Below are positions 1 through 9,850 of a stretch of DNA of 64,000 nucleotides, piece by piece. The stretch comes from Piliocolobus tephrosceles (lineage: Eukaryota > Chordata > Mammalia > Primates > Cercopithecidae), in the NCBI RefSeq assembly GCF_002776525.5, contig NC_045434.1, positions 193,655,084 to 193,719,083 of the forward strand. The letters run 5' to 3'. The position numbers were made by a program, and so were the translations under genes. The notes under the pieces were generated by a model that worked only from the letters and a program-made list of their open reading frames with translations, ran no database searches and had not been told where the DNA came from. The stretch's first letter is position 1; each line of letters opens with the position of its first letter.

Positions 1-243
1 TGTTCAAGACCACCCTGGCCAACATGGTGAAACCCTATCTCTACTAAAAATTAAAAAATTAGCTGGGCATGGTGACAGGCGCCTGTAATCCCAGTTACTT
101 GGGAGGCTGAAGCAACAGAATCGCTTGAACCCAGGAGGTAGAAGTTGCAGTGAACAGAGATTGTGCCACTGCACTCCAGCCTGGGCAACAGAGTGAGACT
201 CTGTCTCAAAAAAATTAAGTTAAATTAAATTAAAATTAAATAT
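1..243 (+). repeat. Alu, 5' end cut by the window edge
   Basis: Begins in the left arm and ends in an A-rich tail with degenerate AATTAA units. Confidence 0.93.
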
Positions 244-1040
244 CAAAATCTTAGGCCCTGGGAAAATTCTGAACTCCCCTATCCCCAGGAACTGTCGTAC
301 AGACCCATTCTGCAAACACCTAACAAATCTCAGGCCACCATAACTCTACGATGAGCCCTCTGTGGGTATGCTGCTCAGCTCTGTGGCTGGCAGACCTGTA
401 TATGGTGCACAATACGTGCTCAGGAAAGGCTTAGAGAATAACCAAATGAAATTCGCTTTGGTTCCACACCTCTGCTCAGGCTTCCTCTCCAGAAGTCTCT
501 CCTTGCATCTCCCCTCGTCACTCCCACCCCAGCCTCTGTCTCACCCTGCAGCCTAGGTTCCATCAGCTGGGCTCAGCTGCAGCCAACAGAGGTCTGGACC
601 TCCATGGGGCACAGTGTCAGCATCTTCCTAGCTAGATGGATGTTCCTGCCCGGCACGGCCAGCCAGGCCCCTGGCCATGGTCCATTCTGCAGAGAGGGTG
701 CTGGCCCTGCCCTGCCATGTCTCCACCCACACTGGTCTGGGGAGTAAGGCAGCCTGGGTGGGAACTTCTGTTGGCACCTGGGGCGTACAGGAGGGAGGCC
801 AGCCCTGGTCTAGGAGGTGGATGGATGGGCCAATCAGGAGACAGCTGGGTGTGGGGCCTCCTGGCCTTAATGAGTACCACCCACACACCCAGGCACTCCA
901 CCCATGCCCCATGTTGCTGGGACCTGGCAGGTGGTGCCTGGCTCTCCTGTACATACAGTGGAAACCTCAGGGCTTCCCCACTCCATTCCCTTCTTAAAAC
1001 ACACTACCGGCCTGCTATCAGACCAGCTACCATCTGGTCT
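244..1040. other. Unique sequence in predicted EPB41 intron 1
   Basis: No recognised repeat or exon. The open frames here (for example a 224-codon frame from 636) lack codon-like or domain features and overlap on both strands. Confidence 0.6.
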
Positions 1041-1200
1041 GCATACACATTGCTTTATTTGATGCTGCTTATGCCTGCAAGGTCCAGATCATTGACAAAG
1101 GACAAGCCTAGGACTCAGAGAGGTGAAGTGACTCATGCAGGGTCACACAGCAGGAAAGTAGAAGGGTCAGGATTCAACCCAGTTCTGCTGTGTGCAGAGC
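1041..1200 (-). repeat. MIR fragment
   Basis: Shows the CAGAGAGGTGAAGTGACTCA / GGTCACACAGCA core in reverse MIR orientation. Confidence 0.7.
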
Positions 1201-1323
1201 CTACCAGGCACTGGATGTCCCCTTTCCTCCCTCCGTCTGCTCCTTTCAGCTTCGGGCTCCCTTTCTTCTCAAACCTCCTACCTCCTTGCTCAAAGTTTCT
1301 CCGTGCTTAGAATTAATAATTCC

Positions 1324-1571
1324 TGGCCAGATGCAGTGGCTCACGAGGTCAGGAGATGGAGACCATCCTGGCTAACACAACGAAACCCTGTCTCTACTAA
1401 AAATACAAAAAATTAGCTGGGCGTGGTGGCGGGTGCCTGTAGTGCCAGCTACTCAGGAGGCTGAGACAGGAGAATGGCTTGAACAGGAGAGGTGGAGCTT
1501 GCAGTGAGCCGAGATCAGGACACTGCACTCAAGCGGGGGGACAGAACAAGACTGTCTCAAAAGAAAAAAAA
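1324..1571 (+). repeat. Alu with internal deletion
   Basis: Flanked by 15-base target duplications at 1309-1323 and 1572-1586. About 45 bases of the left arm are missing between the opening GGCTCAC and GAGGTCAGG, probably by deletion at short homology. Confidence 0.93.
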
Positions 1572-1586
1572 AGAATTAATAATTCC

Positions 1587-2389
1587 CACCTCACACCTGC
1601 TTTAACGCCTTATTTACAGTTATTTCTGAAGTGTCTGTCTGACACTCAGGAGAGAATTCAAGGCAGGGAGTGACCCCAGTGGGTGCTCCTTAGACTTGTG
1701 GGTCTGTCATTCTATATCCCCACCCCCCTCCCCAACATGCAGAAGTCCCTTGGGCCTCCTCCTGCTGGTCTCTTCCCCACCCAGCCTCCTACCAAGACCA
1801 TCCTCCCGGCCTGGAACTTGGTGGAGGTAGGGCGCTTGCTGAAGCTCCGGGGCGCGTGCCAGTGCTCTGGCCCCTCCCCAACCCCTCCCGCTCCCCTTCA
1901 ATAGCTGAGGACCTGACCCTGACGAGACACTAGGCAGCTTTCACAGGGACTCCCAGCTGCCTTAGGCCCAGCCCCAACGAGGCTCTGTCCAAGCCTCCTC
2001 CTTCTAGAGGAGAGGCGGAGAGGGGGTCGTCCGTTCCCGAACCCAGGAGCTGTGGGTCCTGGAATCACCTTCCCCAACCCTCCTCTTCCCTCCCCACTTC
2101 TGGAGCGAGCTCGGGCTCGGGTTGGTCTGGACAGGTCCCTGCCCTCCAACTAGCTGGAGAGGAGGGGTCCTGTCCCACCCTGAAGAGGTGGGGCCTGCCA
2201 GGAAGTATAGGTAAGGGCGAGACAATTCTTGAGGAAAGAGGACACAGACAGGAAGAGACAGCCAAACAGAGACGACAGATGAGAGAGACAGGGAACCCAG
2301 GGATGAGAGCGAACCGGAGCCTGAACCGGACAGAGAGACCCAGGAGACCCAGACAGAGGGAAGTGCCCTAGACCAAGCCTGGCAGGGAG
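1587..2389. other. Unique sequence next to the CpG block
   Basis: Non-repeat and increasingly GC-rich. GAGACAGAGAGACC-type purine runs at 2240-2360. No supported exon. Confidence 0.5.
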
Positions 2390-2484
2390 GGTGTGGGGCT
2401 GGCGCGGCGGCCGGGGGGGCCACCCTGGCGGGCACAGCCGGCGCCCCAGCTCGCGGGTCCCTGGGTCCGGAAACTCAAAGTCAG

Positions 2485-2492
2485 TTACGTAA
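2485..2492. promoter_or_regulatory. PAR-bZIP / NFIL3-type palindrome TTACGTAA
   Basis: A perfect TTACGTAA palindrome (DBP/HLF/NFIL3 consensus) inside the CpG block, downstream of the predicted first exon in EPB41 orientation. Function is inferred from the motif only. Confidence 0.35.
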
Positions 2493-2977
2493 GGGTCGGA
2501 GCGGGGCGCGGGGCTCCAGGCCCTGGCGCCCCCTCCCTCTGCGCGCCGCCCGCCCGCTCCAGCGCTGCTGCGGGCCCGGCAGGAGCATGCGGGGCCGGGC
2601 AAGGCGGGGCTGGGGGGCGGTCGGGGACTGCGCCGCCCTGCAGGGACTCGCCCGGGGACACCGAACCCAGGACCCCCGCCCCAGACAACCAGGACCGGCC
2701 GGACCCGGACGTGTCTAGCTCCGGATCCGAGCTCCCGGACCCCCTCTCCAGACTCCCACGCCCCTCCCTGCACCCCGAACTTTAAGACGCCCAGACTCCT
2801 TTGGACCCCAAGTTCGGATTCTGAAATCTGGGACCCCCGGAACCCCTCAATCCCTGACCCTTCGACCCTCGTCTCGCCTCTCCCGGGACGGTCCGAGCCC
2901 TTGGGGGTGGGTTCTTCTGTCCCTCACCCTGTCCCTCCCGGGGACCGAGGGTCGCCCCCCAGGTGGTCCAGGCTCAC

Positions 2978-3080
2978 CTGGGCTGGGTGCGGCGGGGACC
3001 GGGCCTGACCGCGTTCTGGCTCCGCGCCGCTCTCGCCCTTTAAGAGGTTCCTGCCACTTTGCCCCGCCGGGGCCTCCACC
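2978..3080 (-). other. EPB41: Predicted first (non-coding) exon of EPB41
   Basis: A minus-strand CCCAG/GTGAGCC donor (exon end 2978, intron from 2977) closes a GC-rich segment with CCAAT and GC boxes upstream. EPB41 encodes protein 4.1R, which ties spectrin-actin to the red-cell membrane. Its upstream first exons are untranslated leaders. In human, EPB41 starts roughly 23-24 kb after the OPRD1 stop in the same orientation. Here the distance from 28507 is about 25.5 kb, allowing for extra Alus. The transcription start is uncertain (about 3040-3100). If it lies above 3102, a 20-codon upstream ORF (ATG at 3102, TAA ending 3040) in good Kozak context would be in the leader. Confidence 0.65.
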
Positions 3081-3107
3081 TGCACTGACAGGGCAACTCC
3101 ATCGTGA

Positions 3108-3124
3108 GGCCCCGCCCCGCCCGC
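3108..3124. promoter_or_regulatory. GC box cluster (Sp1/KLF type)
   Basis: Overlapping CCCCGCCCC motifs between the CCAAT box and the predicted start. Confidence 0.55.
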
Positions 3125-3135
3125 TAGGCCCTCTG

Positions 3136-3140
3136 ATTGG
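3136..3140 (-). promoter_or_regulatory. CCAAT box (NF-Y type) upstream of predicted EPB41 start
   Basis: Minus-strand CGCCAATCAG, a good NF-Y site, lies 60-100 bases above the likely transcription start and is flanked by GC boxes. Confidence 0.6.
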
Positions 3141-3329
3141 CGCAGGCAACTGCCGATCAGCGGGGCGGGGAGGAGGAGGCCGGGGCAGAGGAGTGCGAGA
3201 GTCGGGGCTGGGAAGGGGCGGGGGCTGCAGGTGTGGCCTGGTCCGGCGGGGACACTGAGCCGGGGGCTGCTTTGATAGACCCCAGAGGTCAGGGGAGGGA
3301 AGGGTAGGGACTTCCTGGATTGACTGGTG

Positions 3330-3337
3330 TGACGTCA
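3330..3337. promoter_or_regulatory. Full palindromic CRE (TGACGTCA)
   Basis: A perfect 8-base CREB/ATF site lies about 200-250 bases upstream of the CCAAT box at the edge of the CpG block. Its CpG has survived, suggesting an unmethylated germline state. Confidence 0.55.
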
Positions 3338-3439
3338 TATGACAAAAGTGTGAAGCAATTTGACTCGTGGTACTGCCCCTAAGGGTACTAGGTAGAGGAG
3401 TTGGTCAGAGGGGATCTAGGGAAGTGACCCTGAGGAGAC

Positions 3440-3620
3440 TTACCTGGATCACCTGTCCTACTACTTCGTCAGGCTTGACCTTGAACAAGTCACTTCTCTG
3501 GATCTGAATTTCCTCAACCTAAATATTACAATGTTTTCCTGAGAATTAGCGATGTAAGTTAAATGTCAAGCATAGGTCTAGTACACAGTAGGCGTTCCGT
3601 AAATGCGAGTTCTGGATCCT
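3440..3620 (+). repeat. MIR fragment
   Basis: GACCTTGAACAAGTCACTTC core followed by the AATGTC.AGCA...GTAGGCG tail. Confidence 0.7.
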
Positions 3621-3985
3621 GCCATGCCCGCCTTGCCACTCTTCTCAGTGACTTTTCCCCTCCTGATGGTCCATTCCATCAACACTGGCAGGGGCTTCCA
3701 TGGTCACTGGCGGAAGACTCATTCCCTCCCTCCCATCTCAGGCCTGGGCTGGCTTACATATGCCCATGTCAGGAAGCTCACCATCCCGCAGAGTGGCCTC
3801 TTTCATTTTAAAACCAACCCTGACACTTCAAAAGCTCTTCATCACAGAATCACAGGATCATAGAATATTCCAGGCCAGAGCACTATGGAAAACTAATCCT
3901 TTCTTTGGACAAATATGGCAAACGGAGGCTCACTGAGGACAAAGCTGCCTTCCTCTGAGTGTAGTGGTCTTCCTACTAAAGTGAT
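3621..3985. other. Unique or highly diverged sequence upstream of EPB41
   Basis: About 365 bases with no clear repeat, apart from a degenerate CACAGAATCACAGGATCATAGAAT segment near 3840-3870. Confidence 0.4.
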
Positions 3986-3989
3986 CGTC

Positions 3990-4230
3990 CTACTAACTCG
4001 ACTTCCGGTGTTCCAATCCCCAACGCTGCCGCTTCCTGAGTTCCGTTGGGTGAGTTACTAACTCTCTCCAAGCCAGTTTCGTCCTCTGCAAAGTGGGGTT
4101 AATAAACGTATTTTCCTCAAGGGTTGTGGCAAGAATTGAATGAAAGAATCCATGTCAAGTGCTAAGAACAGTGCCAGTCCCAGAGTAAGCATTCAATAAG
4201 TGGTAGCATTTATTATAATTATTGATGTTA
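3990..4230 (+). repeat. MIR element
   Basis: Near full-length MIR: TCCAATCCCCAACGCTGCC start, TTAATAAACG centre, AAGCATTCAATAAGTGGTAGC tail. Confidence 0.8.
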
Positions 4231-4620
4231 TTGTTATATTGATATATAACTGAATTAAAAGTCATACATTGACTGACTCTCCCCCTGCTCCAAATTCACT
4301 GAGGCCTTCTCTGAGTCAGGTCCTGTTTGAGGCTTCAGGGCCCTGGTTCCTGCCTTCAAGGAGCCCATAGTCTAGCAGAGGAGGGTCAGACTGAGCCCTT
4401 AGACCTGGGAGATGTTTTCTGATAGAGGGAGGTGGGCTCCAAGGGACTAGAGAAGTGTTGGATCCTTTGACCAGAAATCAGGACACTTGAGACCCTTTCA
4501 GTCCCTAGCCCTGTGAATCCCCTGGGGAAGCCTGGCACACACACAACCAGGCTCCCAAGCACATTGATGTACCCTGCACTTACCTATATCGCACCTGCCC
4601 ACCAGACAGTATTGCCCAGG
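4231..4620. other. Unique and diverged sequence
   Basis: Resembles an L2/MIR3-type tail near 4290-4380 (CTTCAAGGAGCCCATAGTCTAG). Otherwise nothing recognised. Confidence 0.35.
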
Positions 4621-4621
4621 G

Positions 4622-4790
4622 GTTATGAGATAGGGATTTGGAGGCAGGTGAGTCTGGGTTTTGGGCCTTGGGACAAGCCACCCACCCCCCACCCCCGGGT
4701 AAAATGAGATTAATAATAGTGCTAACTTTATATAGAGCTGTTGTGATGATTAAATGAGAGTATGTGAAAATATATTTCAAATAGCAATGA
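4622..4790 (+). repeat. MIR fragment
   Basis: TTGGAGGCAGGTGAGTCTGGG followed by GGTAAAATGAGATTAATAATAG. Confidence 0.7.
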
Positions 4791-5014
4791 CTCTAGCAGC
4801 ATTTTTAAATTGCTCTCACACGTACTCATGCACCCAGGAGAGTGCAGGCTGTCAAATCTTTAATTTGGCCTCTGCAAACAATGGCTCCTCCCCCAATCCC
4901 ATCCCCACCCCTGACTCAATCACAGGGCTAGGGAAAGGAAAACCCCAGCAGTCAGGTGGATGGGGTGATTCTAAAGAGCTGCTATGGGCCCTGCCCCCTC
5001 CCTGCTGGGGCAGC

Positions 5015-5092
5015 CACGTGGCTCTAGCTCAGTTGGGCTGAGCTGCCTGCGGGTGACTCAGCAGTGCCAGTGCCTGCCCCAGCCTGATAAGA
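5015..5092. promoter_or_regulatory. Candidate erythroid enhancer core: E-box, NF-E2/MARE, GATA
   Basis: In 78 bases of non-repeat DNA there are a palindromic E-box CACGTG (5015-5020), TGACTCAGCA (5054-5063, NF-E2/MARE core) and CTGATAAGA (5084-5092, GATA). It sits about 2 kb upstream of the predicted EPB41 start, next to a (TG)n tract. This motif set is typical of erythroid enhancers, and EPB41 is an erythroid gene. Function is inferred. Confidence 0.45.
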
Positions 5093-5093
5093 G

Positions 5094-5094
5094 A

Positions 5095-5126
<32 letters not shown>

Positions 5127-5130
5127 TTGG
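5094..5130 (+). repeat. (TG)n microsatellite
   Basis: About 13 TG units, followed by looser TG-rich DNA to about 5300. Immediately beside the GATA motif at 5085. Confidence 0.9.
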
Positions 5131-5609
5131 GGTGTCCAGGGAGGGCTGTTGCTGAATTTGTGCGTAGGGAATACATTTGGGAATACGCTTGTGATCCTGT
5201 ATCTCTTGTTTCTGTGCATTTGTGTATGTGTATATGTAGGGGGGTGTGTTTTGGTGCTTGTGAGGGTGTGCCCACGTTTGTGAGTTTATATAGAGGGTAT
5301 GAATCTGTGTCTGTGTCCTATAAACAGGCTGTCCCCTGGGTCTCAGGCCCTGGGACCTAGAGAGCTCTGCCCTGTCCCATGGCCCTCCTGTGTGTGTGTT
5401 TCTCATTGAGGTGACTTGTGCACTTGTGTGGGTGAAGCCCTTGTGTGGCCTTGTCAGTCACTGAAGCGGGGAGGCTGTCACTGACTGGACTTCGGGCCCC
5501 CTGACCCAGGACCTCTGCCAGTGACATCATAATCTTCACCTCCATCCCCAGACTGCAGGGAGCACTTTGCTACCTGAGATGCCTCTGTCAGCAGTGACCT
5601 CTTGAAGAA

Positions 5610-5743
5610 GTCACTCACATTTAGCGATCCTTGTTCTTTTACAAGCATTTGCTCACTTTATCTTATTGAATCCTAACAGCCAAAAATGTTCTAAAGAGCT
5701 TCTGAGGCTCAGGGAGCTAAAGTGGCAAGCCAAGGTCACACCA

Positions 5744-5746
<3 letters not shown>
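5610..5746 (-). repeat. MIR fragment cut by an Alu
   Basis: CTGAGGCTCAGGGAGCTAAAG and CCAAGGTCACACCACTC, reverse orientation. Confidence 0.65.
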
Positions 5747-5775
<29 letters not shown>

Positions 5776-5961
5776 GTGAGACGGAGTCCCGCTCTGTTGC
5801 CAGGCTGGAGTGCAGTGGCGTGATCTCGGCTCACTGCAACCTCTGACTCCTGGGTTCAAGCAATTCTCTTGCCTCAGCCTCCCGAGTAGCTGGGATTACA
5901 GGCACAGACCACCACGCCTGGCTAATGTTTTTTATTTTTTTTTGTATTTTTAGTAGAGACG
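5747..5961 (-). repeat. Alu, 5' truncated
   Basis: Long T tract, then the right arm and part of the left. Stops at GTAGAGACGGG. Confidence 0.93.
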
Positions 5962-6049
5962 GGTAAGTAATAGAGGGTGTCAAGGTGACAGGCAGGGGGC
6001 AGCTTTCCTCCCTTGGCTGAGCATTCAGTTCCCTGGGGCCTGTGGGGTG

Positions 6050-6236
6050 CTGATAAGCTTGGGGGCTGGGGGAAGGAACCTGTTTGTGTCTCCCCCTCCT
6101 CCTCTGAGAAGGCCTGCACCTCCAGGAACTCCTTATCCTGCCAGAGCCTGGGCACTCCCACCAGCTTCAGAGGGCTTGAGGTGGGTGATAAAGAAGCCAG
6201 GGAACAGACGGGGTGGGGGCGGGGAGTGCACACGTG
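6050..6236. promoter_or_regulatory. Second candidate erythroid element: three GATA cores, GC/CACCC, E-box
   Basis: CTGATAAG (6050-6057), a minus-strand GATAAGG core (6131-6137), TGATAAA (6186-6192), a GGGGTGGGGGCGGGG tract (about 6210-6224) and CACGTG (6231-6236) lie in unique sequence between an Alu and a MIR. It is about 3 kb upstream of the predicted EPB41 start. Function is inferred. Confidence 0.4.
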
Positions 6237-6354
6237 GGAGCACTTCATTGAGCATATTATTAAAAGTTGAGACTGACAAAGGGGCAGAGAGTCACAAGAC
6301 CAGGCCACAAGAAATGGTAGAGGGAGAGGACACTCCGGCCTGAGGCAGGGGGTG

Positions 6355-6530
6355 TGGCCGTTCCGGGTTTGAATCCTGACTCCTCCATTTACAGGGCTTA
6401 TGACTTCCTCCTAGCCTGTCTCCTCATCAGTCAAATGAGATAATGGCTTTCACCCTGCCTGCTTTTCCCGGCCCGTGGTACTAGAAGGGAAAGGCATTTG
6501 TAAAGTGTGAATAATGGATGTTCCTGCTGT
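6355..6530 (+). repeat. MIR fragment
   Basis: TGAATCCTGACTCCTCCA start and CTCCTCATCAGTCAAATGAG core. Confidence 0.7.
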
Positions 6531-6534
6531 TACT

Positions 6535-6900
6535 CATGGCTTCCTATGAGGAAGGCCCTAAAGCAATTGTATGTCCAGAGCCCAGAGAGGGGAAAGTGAT
6601 TCCATCTGAGGGAGTAAAGAAGACTGCCTGGAGGAGGTGACCTCCCAGCTGGACATTAAGGACTGATTTACTAGATGGAAATGAGAGAGGGCATTCCAGG
6701 TGGAAGAACAGCCTGCACAAAGGGTTGGAGGTAGGATAGTGAAGGTGTACTCTGGGAACAGAAAATGGTCTGGGATAGTTAAAGGACAGGGTGAATCATG
6801 AGACCATTGTGGAAGGCTTCAAATGCCAGGTTAAGACACAGCGGGAAGAGACATTTGGGGATGGTCAGTGAATCTTTGAGATAGAGGGCACTGGGGTGTG
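6535..6900 (+). repeat. Ancient CR1/L3- or L2-like LINE fragment
   Basis: Contains the CTGGAGGAGGTGACCTCCCAG, GCATTCCAGGTGGAAGAACAG and AAATGCCAGGTTAAG succession seen in old mammalian LINE copies. Family uncertain. Confidence 0.4.
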
Positions 6901-6990
6901 GCAGTCATTTAGGGATGGGTAAGGAGACAGTGAAAATTGGTAGGCAGTGGGTCGGCAACCCTTCTCCAGGAGAATGCATTTGAAATTTGG

Positions 6991-7330
6991 GGCTGGGCGC
7001 AGTGGCTTACACCCATAATCCCAGCACTTTGGGAGGCCGAAACAGACGAATCACATGAGGTCAGGAGTTCGAGACCAGCCTGGCCAACCATGGTGATACC
7101 CTGTCTCTACTGAAAATACAAAAAAATTAGCCAGGCATGGTGGTGGGTGCCTGTAATCCCAGCTACTCAGGAGGCTGAGACAGGAGAATCACTTGAACCT
7201 GGGAGGCAGAGGTTGCAGTGAGCCAAGATGGCACCACTGCACTCCAGCCTGGGCAACAGAGAGAGACTCTGTCTCAAAAAAAAAAAAAGAAGAAGAAGAA
7301 GAAGAAAAGAAAAGACTAAAAAAAAAAAGT
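6991..7330 (+). repeat. Alu with (GAA)n tail
   Basis: Full-length; the tail has become GAA/AAAG repeats. Flanked by a GAAATTTGGGG target duplication (6982 and about 7334). Confidence 0.93.
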
Positions 7331-7650
7331 TAAGAAATTTGGGGACAATCCTCAGGAAGACATCAAGGTGGGGAAGAGTTTGCACAGCCCTTCCAAGGGA
7401 GAGATGGGGGTTGGTAGGGATGGAGAAAAAGCCAAGTCAGACACTGTAGCCCAGGGAGGGGCCCACGTATGGGCACAGAGGATGCCAACAAATGAACACT
7501 GAAGAGCCTTGAAAGGCCCCATTGCCTAGGAGTTCCTCGGCTTTGCCGCAGCGTGGAGTAGGGGCCAATCCTATCAGGAGATCCCCTTCCCAGGGGAGGT
7601 GACATCTCCGGAAGGCCTTGTTGAAACCCCAATGGCTGTCAATGATTGTT

Positions 7651-7736
7651 GGTGTATTATATAGCCGGGTACTTCACTGACCTGTTTTCACAAGGTGTAT
7701 TATATAGCCGGGTGCAACACTGACCCTGTTTTATGG
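7651..7736 (+). repeat. 43-base tandem duplication
   Basis: GGTGTATTATATAGCCGGGT recurs at 7651 and 7694 with similar 3' halves. Two copies of 43 bases sit at the start of a MIR. Confidence 0.9.
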
Positions 7737-7840
7737 ATGAGTTAAATGAGGCAGAGGGAGGTGAGGTGATCTGCTCACTATCACATGGCCAGGACATGAC
7801 AAAGCCAGGACTTGAAGGCAGTACTCGCTGTTTGCAGGGA
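7730..7840 (-). repeat. MIR fragment
   Basis: ATGGATGAGTTAAATGAGGCAG and CACATGGCCAGGACATGAC, reverse orientation. Confidence 0.65.
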
Positions 7841-8218
7841 GGGGCAGGAGAGAGCTGGTGGAGGTGTTTGGGGAGAGCTGAGATTCTGGCTATGAAACCT
7901 GGAATGAGCAGGTGCCAGGGTGAGGGAAACACGGTGTCTGCCGCCCCCTCGAGGTCATGGAGCAGCTGGGGCGGAAGTGCAGAGCTAAGCCTTCTAGGCT
8001 GCCAGAAGCTGAGTTCCTGGGAAAGGCGGGTGCCTTTGAGCGCACAGGTGCGCACTCAAGGCAGGAGGTGATAGTGAAAGGGGGGCTTTCAAATGGGCTA
8101 TCCTGGATTGCAACCTCACAGCTTGCCACAACTTGCTGTGAAACCCTAAGTCCCTTATGTTTGCTCTTCATTTTTTTCTTGTCTGGGGACTTTGAAAAGA
8201 TTAAAAGAGATCATCAAT
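7841..8218. other. Unique intergenic sequence
   Basis: No repeat recognised. Overlapping open frames on both strands look like chance. Confidence 0.5.
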
Positions 8219-8325
8219 GGCCAGGCGAGGTGGCTCACAACTGTTAGCCCAGCACTTTGGGAAGCGAGGAGGGAGGATCACTTGAGACCAGCCTGGCAAC
8301 CCAGTGAGACCCTGTCAAAAAGATG
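8219..8325 (+). repeat. Alu monomer (FLAM-like)
   Basis: A single left-arm unit ending CCCTGTCAAAAAGATG. Confidence 0.8.
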
Positions 8326-8475
8326 AAAATACACTGGCCTGAAAGTAGTGAATTATCTCAGTTGATTATTCACAGTCAGTTACAGATCAAACTCCTTCTA
8401 TTCTTTCCCTCCTTCTCACTACTGCACTTCACTAGTCTTAAAAAAATTAATAAATAAAAATAAATTTTAAAAATA
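8326..8475. other. Short AT-rich spacer
   Basis: Non-repeat, ends in AAATAAATAAAAATAAA. Confidence 0.4.
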
Positions 8476-8790
8476 GGCCAGGAGCACTGACATACCTTTA
8501 ATCACAACACTTTGGGAGATCAAGGCAAGGTGATTGCTTCAGCCCAGGAGTTCACGACCAGCCTGGGCGACGTGAAGAAACCCCATCTCTCTAAAAAAAA
8601 AAAAAAAAAAAAAAAAAACGAAAAATTAGCCAGATGTTGTGGCATGCACCTATAATCCCAACTACTCAGGAAGCTAAGATGGAGTATCGCTTGAGTCCAT
8701 GAGGTCTAGGCTACAGTAAGCTGTGATTGTGCCACTGCACTCCAGCCTGGGCAACAGAGCAGGACCCTGTCTCAAAAATAAATACAAATT
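8476..8790 (+). repeat. Alu (old, diverged)
   Basis: Full dimer with a long central A run at 8593-8618. Confidence 0.9.
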
Positions 8791-8962
8791 TAAAAAATAA
8801 AAGAGATCATCTTATGTCCTATGAAGCCGTTTCACGGCCTTTATTCTCTCTTTGCAGTTGGGAAAACCGAGGATCCAGTGGGCAGATCCAGGATTGTGGG
8901 GCCTGAAGCTTGTCTGGGACAGGGGGTCTTCTTAAGATAAAGAATGCAAAGTTAAGAATACA

Positions 8963-9250
8963 GGCCAGGCACGGTGGCTCACGCCTGTAATCTCAGCACT
9001 TTGAGAGGCCAAGGCAGGTGGATCACCTGAGGTCAGGAGTTCGAGACCAGCCTGACCAACCTGGTGAAGCCCCATCTCTACTAAAAATACAAAAATTAGC
9101 CAGGGGTGGTGGCATGCACCTGTAATCCCAGCTACTCAGGAGGCTGAGGCAGGAGAATCGCTTGAACCCAGGAGGTGGAGGTTGCAGTGAGCCGAGATTG
9201 TACCACTGCACTCTAGTCTGGGCCAAAGAGCAAGACTCCATCTCAAAAAA
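8963..9250 (+). repeat. Alu
   Basis: Flanked by AAGTTAAGAATACAG duplications at 8949 and 9249. Confidence 0.95.
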
Positions 9251-9269
9251 AGTTAAGAATACAGAAGGT

Positions 9270-9580
9270 GGCCGGGCGTGGTGGCTCATGCCTGTAATCT
9301 CAGCACTTTGAGAGACTGAGGCTGGCGGATCACTTGAGGTCAGGAGTTCAAGGGCAGCCTAACCAACATGGTGAAACCCTGTCTGTACTAAAAATACAAA
9401 AATTAGCCGCATATGGTGGTGCATGCCTGTAATCCCAGCTACTCAGGAGGCTGAGGCAGGGGAATCGCTTGAACCCAGGAGGCAAAGGTTGCAGCGAGCC
9501 GAGATTGTGCCACTGCACCCCAGCCTAGCAACAGAGTGAGATGCTGTCTCAAAAAAAAAACAAAAAACAAAAACACAAAA
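9270..9580 (+). repeat. Alu
   Basis: Full-length, immediately after the previous Alu's target duplication. Confidence 0.95.
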
Positions 9581-9769
9581 AAGCCTGTGGCCACTCAAAG
9601 CCAGAGGACACAGTGGGAACGAGGAGGAGTAGAGTAGAAGGAGACAGTGGGCTTACTCCACTGAGGTTAACACGATTTACTTTTCCAAACTGTACAGAAA
9701 CATGCAACCTTGTCAACACAAGGCTGAGGTCCCTCATAGGGCCTGTGCAAGTGTGGGACTGACTGCCCC

Positions 9770-9850
9770 TGGGCCTATGATATGCTTTGGCTCTGTGTCC
9801 CCTACCCAAATCTCATCTTGAATTGTATTCCCACGATTCCCACGGTCTTT
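9770..9850 (+). repeat. MaLR (THE1/MST-type) LTR fragment
   Basis: TGATATGCTTTGGCTCTGTG and CAAATCTCATCTTGAATTGT match the start of MaLR LTRs. Only the first 80 bases remain. Confidence 0.75.

Larger units (their letters stand above)
2390..3260. promoter_or_regulatory. EPB41: CpG-rich promoter block, probably EPB41
   Basis: CpG dinucleotides and GC content rise sharply from about 2390 to 3260, with no interspersed repeat inside. There is no clear TATA box, although a minus-strand CTTAAAG lies near 3045. Several GC boxes occur on both strands (3108-3124, 3155-3171, about 3205-3222). This is typical of a housekeeping-type CpG-island promoter. ORFs here on both strands are composition artefacts. 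Confidence 0.75.

Noticed and set aside
636..1310. 224-codon open frame on the plus strand
   Set aside because: No domain, no homology I recognise. It overlaps equally long frames on the other strand, and its middle is MIR sequence.
2004..2785. Overlapping 130-207 codon frames in the CpG block
   Set aside because: Proline/arginine/glycine-rich frames on both strands are expected from GC-rich DNA with few stops.
5094..5300. TG-rich block considered as a coding frame (VCVCVC peptides)
   Set aside because: The peptides are translations of a (TG)n microsatellite.
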